From NCBI GenBank assembly GCA_913062925.1, contig CAJXWJ010000007.1:1-64000 (forward strand): a stretch of 64,000 nucleotides of DNA. Direction: 5' to 3'. The notes under the pieces are model-generated. The model made no database searches. It was not told where the DNA came from and worked only from the letters and a program-made list of their open reading frames with translations. Origin of the DNA: an uncultured Pseudorhodobacter sp. GTDB taxonomy: Bacteria > Pseudomonadota > Alphaproteobacteria > Rhodobacterales > Rhodobacteraceae. The translations under genes were made by a program, and so were the position numbers. This document shows positions 59,280 to 64,000 of the stretch, one piece after another. Position 1 is the first letter of the stretch, and each line of letters starts with the position of its first letter.

Positions 59280-60161
59280 ATGAAACGCGCCGCTTTTACC
59301 AACCGTTGGCTGCCGATCCTGCTGCTTTTGCCGCAGATGGCGATCATCGTGGTGTTCTTTTATTGGCCCGCATGGCACGCGCTGACCTCGTCTTTTTATC
59401 TGCAAGACCCCTTTGGCTTTAGCGAGACCTTTGTCGGCTTTGCCAATTACACCTCGCTGTGGAAGTCTGCCCCCTATGCGCGCGCGGCAAGCTTTACGGT
59501 GGTGTTTTCCCTGCTTGTAACGTTTCTTTCGCTGGCGATTGCGCTGTTGTTGGCGGTCAAGGCCGATAAGGTGATCAAGGGCGCCAAGGCCTATCGCACC
59601 GCGCTGATGTGGGTCTATGCTGTCGCCCCACCCGTGGCAGGGGTGATGGGAATTATCCTGTTCAACCAAAGCTGGGGGCCGCTGACGCGGTTTCTGACCA
59701 TGCTGGGCTGGGATTTCAAACTGGGCGTCAACTACTATGACACCGCCTTTGCGATGGTTCTGGTCTCGGTTTGGAAACAGATTCCGGTGAACTTCATCTT
59801 CTTTCTGTCCGGCCTGCAATCGATCCCGAAGTCGGTGCGCGAGGCGGCGCTGATCGACAATCGCTCGGCCTCGGGGCGGTTTTGGGACATCACCTTTCCG
59901 CTGCTGGCACCGACAGGATTTTTCCTGCTGATCACCAATATCACCTATTCGCTGTTCGACACCTTTGGCGTGATCGACACTCTGGTCAAAGGCGAGCCGG
60001 GCAACAACCCGATGACGCTGGTCTATAAAGTCTATGTTGACGGCTTTCGCGGCAACGACATGGGCGGTTCTTCTGCGCAATCGGTGATCTTGATGGTCTT
60101 GGTGCTGGCGATGACCATCGCACAGTTCCGGCTTGTCGAACGCCGCATCCATTACACCTAA
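59280..60161 (+). CDS. ugpA: sn-Glycerol-3-phosphate ABC transporter permease
   Basis: MKRAAFTNRWLPILLLLPQMAIIVVFFYWPAWHALTSSFYLQDPFGFSETFVGFANY. Confidence 0.93.
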   Translation: MKRAAFTNRWLPILLLLPQMAIIVVFFYWPAWHALTSSFYLQDPFGFSETFVGFANYTSLWKSAPYARAASFTVVFSLLVTFLSLAIALLLAVKADKVIKGAKAYRTALMWVYAVAPPVAGVMGIILFNQSWGPLTRFLTMLGWDFKLGVNYYDTAFAMVLVSVWKQIPVNFIFFLSGLQSIPKSVREAALIDNRSASGRFWDITFPLLAPTGFFLLITNITYSLFDTFGVIDTLVKGEPGNNPMTLVYKVYVDGFRGNDMGGSSAQSVILMVLVLAMTIAQFRLVERRIHYT

Positions 60162-60170
60162 GGATCTGCC

Positions 60171-61028
60171 ATGCAAAAGCCCCGCCTGCGCCTGTCGACC
60201 GTGCTGGATCATGTGATCCTGATCATCGGATCTTTGTTCATGATGCTGCCGGTCTTGATGCTGTTGCAGATGACCTCGATGCCCGATCTGGTGAATATGA
60301 AAAACGGGCCGGGCCTAAGTTTTGGCAGCCAATTGGACGACAACTTTTTGAAAGCGATGCTGAAGGCTGACGGCTTTGCCGGTGCCAATACTGGCCTGAA
60401 TATGCTATGGAATTCGCTGATCCTTGGCTTTGGCTTTGCCATTGGCAAGATTGTGCTGGGGATGATGGCGGCCTATGCCATCGTCTATTTCCGGCTGCGC
60501 TTTGCCAGCTTTGCCTTCTGGATGATCTTCACCACCCTGCTGCTGCCGCTCGAGGTGCGCATTCTGCCATCCTATGAAATCGTGCAAAAGCTGGGGATGC
60601 TGAACACCTATCAAGGTCTGATCGTGCCGCTGATCGCCTCGGCCACGGCGACGTTCTTTTTCCGGCAATACTTTCGCTCGATCCCCGAAGAGCTGGTCGA
60701 GGCCGCGCGCATAGATGGCGCGGGGCCGGTGAAGTTCTTCTTCGACATCCTTGTGCCGCTGTCGCGCACCATGGTGGCTGCGATGTTCATCATCATGTTT
60801 GTCTACGGTTGGAACCAATATCTTTGGCCCACCATGATCACCACCGACGAGGGCATGTTCACCCTTGTGCGCGGCATCAAACAAATCACCCAGATGCTGG
60901 AAGGCAACCAGATCCCCGAATACGGCCGCGCCAATATGCTGGCCCTGATCGCGATCCTGCCTCCGGTTCTGATCGTCGTCTTTTTCCAAAGCTGGTTCGT
61001 CAAAGGTCTGACGGAATCGGATAAATAA
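60171..61028 (+). CDS. ugpE: sn-Glycerol-3-phosphate ABC transporter permease
   Basis: MalG-type; [52 protein letters not shown]. Confidence 0.93.
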   Translation: MQKPRLRLSTVLDHVILIIGSLFMMLPVLMLLQMTSMPDLVNMKNGPGLSFGSQLDDNFLKAMLKADGFAGANTGLNMLWNSLILGFGFAIGKIVLGMMAAYAIVYFRLRFASFAFWMIFTTLLLPLEVRILPSYEIVQKLGMLNTYQGLIVPLIASATATFFFRQYFRSIPEELVEAARIDGAGPVKFFFDILVPLSRTMVAAMFIIMFVYGWNQYLWPTMITTDEGMFTLVRGIKQITQMLEGNQIPEYGRANMLALIAILPPVLIVVFFQSWFVKGLTESDK

Positions 61029-61039
61029 GGACTATTTTT

Positions 61040-62083
61040 ATGGCTCAGGTCACGCTTTCTGGCATCACCAAGACCTATCCCAACGGCGTTACCGCCGTTC
61101 ATCCGGCAAGCTTTTCGATTCCGCATGGCGAATTTATCGTGCTGGTTGGCCCATCTGGCTGTGGCAAATCGACGATGCTGCGGATGATTGCAGGGCTGGA
61201 AGACATCAGCGCCGGCGATCTGCACATCGGCGCGCGCTTGGTCAACCACATCGACCCGGCCGACCGCGACATTGCGATGGTGTTTCAAAACTACGCGCTT
61301 TATCCGCATATGAGCGTGCGCAAAAACATCGGCTACGGGCTGAAGAACCGCAAAATTCCGCAGGCGCAGATTGATCAAAAGGTGGCAGAGGCCTCGGCGC
61401 TGCTGAACTTGGACGATTATCTTGACCGCAAGCCGTCGCAGTTGTCGGGCGGCCAGCGGCAGCGTGTGGCGATGGGGCGCGCGATTGTACGCGATCCGGC
61501 GCTGTTTTTGTTTGACGAGCCGCTGTCGAACCTTGATGCCAAATTGCGCAACCAGATGCGGATTGAAATCAAAGCCTTGCAGCGCCGCCTTGGCGTCACA
61601 TCGGTCTATGTCACGCATGATCAGGTTGAAGCCATGACCATGGCCGACCGAATTATCGTGATGAACGAAGGCCGTATCGAACAGATCGGCAGCCCATCCG
61701 AAATTTATCACAGCCCTGCCACCACCTTTGTGGCCTCGTTTATGGGCGCGCCGCCGATGAACCTGCTGCATGGCGAGATTTTGAACGGCATGGCACAGAT
61801 TGGTGATCTAAGGCTTGCTGCGGCCCCCAAGGCGGCTTCGGGCGCGGTGGTGATCGGGTTGCGCCCCGAGGACATTACGCCTGACGCCGCTGGCCCGCTG
61901 ATGCTGGACATCGCTTTGGTCGAGGAATTGGGCGCGCATCGGCTGTTGCATGGCAGCCTGTTGGGACAGCCGATCAGCCTGCATGTCAGCAAAGACATCG
62001 CCGCAAGCACTGGCCCGCTGCGCGCCAGTTTCAAGCCCGAGACGCTGTCGCTCTTTGCCGCAGACACTGGGGTGCGGCTGTGA
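61040..62083 (+). CDS. ugpC: sn-Glycerol-3-phosphate ABC transporter ATP-binding protein
   Basis: [72 protein letters not shown]. Confidence 0.94.
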   Translation: MAQVTLSGITKTYPNGVTAVHPASFSIPHGEFIVLVGPSGCGKSTMLRMIAGLEDISAGDLHIGARLVNHIDPADRDIAMVFQNYALYPHMSVRKNIGYGLKNRKIPQAQIDQKVAEASALLNLDDYLDRKPSQLSGGQRQRVAMGRAIVRDPALFLFDEPLSNLDAKLRNQMRIEIKALQRRLGVTSVYVTHDQVEAMTMADRIIVMNEGRIEQIGSPSEIYHSPATTFVASFMGAPPMNLLHGEILNGMAQIGDLRLAAAPKAASGAVVIGLRPEDITPDAAGPLMLDIALVEELGAHRLLHGSLLGQPISLHVSKDIAASTGPLRASFKPETLSLFAADTGVRL

Positions 62084-63078
62084 GTATGGTTGTCTCCGCC
62101 CTGCCCGATGTCACCGCCGATCAGCGCGCTCGCATTCTGGCCGCACCGCGTACAGCCGCCAGCCACCGCGCCTTGCTGGCTGAATTGCCCGCGATGTCAG
62201 CGGTGCAAACCGGCGGAACCGCAGCTGTGCCGCAGCTGGGGCCAGAGATCTCGATCGCGGCTTGGAACGTCGAGCGCTGCCTCTTTCCGCAAGAAAGTGC
62301 CGATCTTTTGGCAAGCTATGCACCTGATATTGTTTTGCTTTCCGAAGTTGACCACGGCATGGCTCGCACCGCCCAGCGCCATACCACCGAAGCCATGGCG
62401 CAGGCTTTGGGCATGGTCTATGCCTTTGGCGTCGAATTCCACGAGCTTGATCTGGGCGGCCCAACCGAGCGGGCGTTTTGCACCGACAGGTTCAACGCCC
62501 ACGGCTGGCACGGCAATGCGATCCTCTCCCGCGCGCCCTTTGCCCGCGTGACCATGCTGCGGCTGGACGATCACGGCCATTGGTTTTCCGCAGACGAGTT
62601 GGAGGCCGACCCCGATCAGCCGCGTGTTGGTGGCCGGATGGCGCTGCTGGCGGTGGTGGCGACCACGATGGGCGAGATCTGCGTTGTCTCGACCCATCTG
62701 GAAAGCAATGCCGATGCCAAGCACCGTGCGGCGCAGTTCACCCTGCTGCTGGACCAGATCGAAGCCTTTGCGCCAAATCTGCCGGTCTTGATCGGTGGCG
62801 ATCTGAACACAGGAAACCATATGCCGCCCGATTTCGATTGGCGCGCCGAGACGCTTTTTGCGCAGGCCAGCGCAAGGGGCTATGCGTGGTCAGCCACGCC
62901 AGCTGGCATGACCACCCGCCCAAGCCTGATCACCCCGCACCCGACCCGACAAATGAAACTGGATTGGCTGGGCACAAGGGGCCTGCATCTGCAAGACAAA
63001 GCCCTGATCGCAGCCCTGACTCCAGAGGGCAAGCCGCTCTCGGATCATGATGCGGTCTGGTGCCGCGTGCAGATTTAG
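62080..63078 (+). CDS. Endonuclease/exonuclease/phosphatase (EEP) family protein
   Basis: [81 protein letters not shown]; 4-nt overlap with ugpC. Confidence 0.9.
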   Translation: MSMVVSALPDVTADQRARILAAPRTAASHRALLAELPAMSAVQTGGTAAVPQLGPEISIAAWNVERCLFPQESADLLASYAPDIVLLSEVDHGMARTAQRHTTEAMAQALGMVYAFGVEFHELDLGGPTERAFCTDRFNAHGWHGNAILSRAPFARVTMLRLDDHGHWFSADELEADPDQPRVGGRMALLAVVATTMGEICVVSTHLESNADAKHRAAQFTLLLDQIEAFAPNLPVLIGGDLNTGNHMPPDFDWRAETLFAQASARGYAWSATPAGMTTRPSLITPHPTRQMKLDWLGTRGLHLQDKALIAALTPEGKPLSDHDAVWCRVQI

Positions 63079-63116
63079 GTCGGAAAAACGCCGCGGCCTT
63101 GCTCGCCAAAGCGGCT

Positions 63117-64000
63117 TTACTGCGGCCCAAGGGCGCGCAGCTCTGCGGTGCCAATCACCCGCCCCTCGCGGGCTGATATCTGCGCGGCCTTGCCCAGCGC
63201 CACCGCCCACCAGCCATCTTGCAGCGTCACATCTGGCACGCCGCCCTTGGCCACCACTTGGGCAAAGCCCGCGTGTTGATAAAAGGTCGAGCCGTTGTGA
63301 TCGCCTGCGGCCAGCAAATTCGGGTCCACCGGCACCTCCAGCACCCTTGGCCCTGCCGGATTGCGCGGGCTGACCACCACTTGCGGCACCGGGGCAGCGC
63401 CCAGATGCGCAGGCCAGAACCGCCCCGGCCCCGGCACCAGACATTCGATCTTGCCCAAGGGTCCCACTGCCGCGATCTCTTCTTGATAGCGCGCGCCTTC
63501 GGCGAACATGCACAGCTCTAGCATCGCCCGCATGCCGTTTTCAAAATCGACAATCACATGCGCATTGTCCCAGATATCCGAGGTCTCGCCGTCATAAACC
63601 TCGTCCAGGTGGTTCACCGCCTGCCCGCCCGAGGCCATCACCCGCACCGGATCACAGCCCGCAATCAACCGCATCAGGTCAAAGAAATGGCAGCATTTTT
63701 CCACCAAAGTGCCGCCGGTGTTGCGGTTAAAGCGGTTCCAATCGCCGACCTTTTGCAAAAACGGAAAGCGATGTTCGCGGATCGACAGCATCTTGATGCC
63801 CCCCGTGGCGGCAACCGCCTCGCGGATCAGATGCGCCACCGGCGGCATGTAGCGGTATTCCATCGCCACCCAAATCGGCGCGGGATAGTTGGCCCGCAGC
63901 GCCGCCATCCGCGCCACATCGGCCTCGTCGGTGAACAGCGGCTTTTCCACCAGCACCGGCAAGGGCCGCAGCCGCGCGATCTCTTCCAGCTGGCCAAGGT
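63117..64000 (-). CDS. Gfo/Idh/MocA-family oxidoreductase, truncated at window edge (5' end outside)
   Basis: Frame stays open to base 64000 (LGQLEEIARLRPLPVLVEKPLFTDE); MEYRYMPPVAHLIREA, NTGGTLVEKCCHFFDLMRLIAG, DIWDNAHVIVDFENGMRAMLELCMF. Confidence 0.9.
   Translation of the reverse strand, partial: LGQLEEIARLRPLPVLVEKPLFTDEADVARMAALRANYPAPIWVAMEYRYMPPVAHLIREAVAATGGIKMLSIREHRFPFLQKVGDWNRFNRNTGGTLVEKCCHFFDLMRLIAGCDPVRVMASGGQAVNHLDEVYDGETSDIWDNAHVIVDFENGMRAMLELCMFAEGARYQEEIAAVGPLGKIECLVPGPGRFWPAHLGAAPVPQVVVSPRNPAGPRVLEVPVDPNLLAAGDHNGSTFYQHAGFAQVVAKGGVPDVTLQDGWWAVALGKAAQISAREGRVIGTAELRALGPQ

Noticed and set aside
1-64000. Search for tRNA/rRNA genes, transposases, integrases, prophage, toxin-antitoxin or defence systems
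   Set aside because: None recognised; the window looks like stable catabolic/transport chromosome content.

Overview
GC-rich alphaproteobacterial chromosome segment, probably Rhodobacterales/roseobacter-like judging by gene content and protein style. It is almost fully coding and is organised as consecutive catabolic and transport operons. Order: (1) 3' part of an RTX-repeat/Hint-domain protein; (2) a chemotaxis operon MCP-cheD-STAS-cheY-cheA-cheW-cheR-cheY-orphan, with no cheB in the window; (3) a glycerol locus glpR / glpD-S-T-P-Q-U-V / glpK followed by fbp, a class II aldolase gene and an Fe-ADH gene; (4) a malonate locus with a divergent matR-like GntR gene, TRAP dctPQM, matA and matB; (5) a TRAP-amidase operon with a 53-aa membrane ORF absent from the supplied ORF track; (6) a polar amino-acid-type ABC transporter with a class III aminotransferase, a BKACE/DUF849 enzyme and an acetylpolyamine-deacetylase-like protein, which I consider the best candidate for an undescribed pathway (N-acetyl-beta-amino acid catabolism); (7) aglEFGAK alpha-glucoside operon divergent from a GH1 beta-glucosidase; (8) a third TRAP operon; (9) MYG1-family and fucose-isomerase-like genes; (10) ugpBAEC with an EEP-family phosphohydrolase; (11) a truncated Gfo/Idh/MocA oxidoreductase. 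A recurring feature is a strong inverted repeat just after each of the seven solute-binding-protein genes. No tRNA, rRNA, CRISPR array, transposase or phage genes were recognised. All functional calls come from reading the sequence and motifs by eye; no database search or folding was run.
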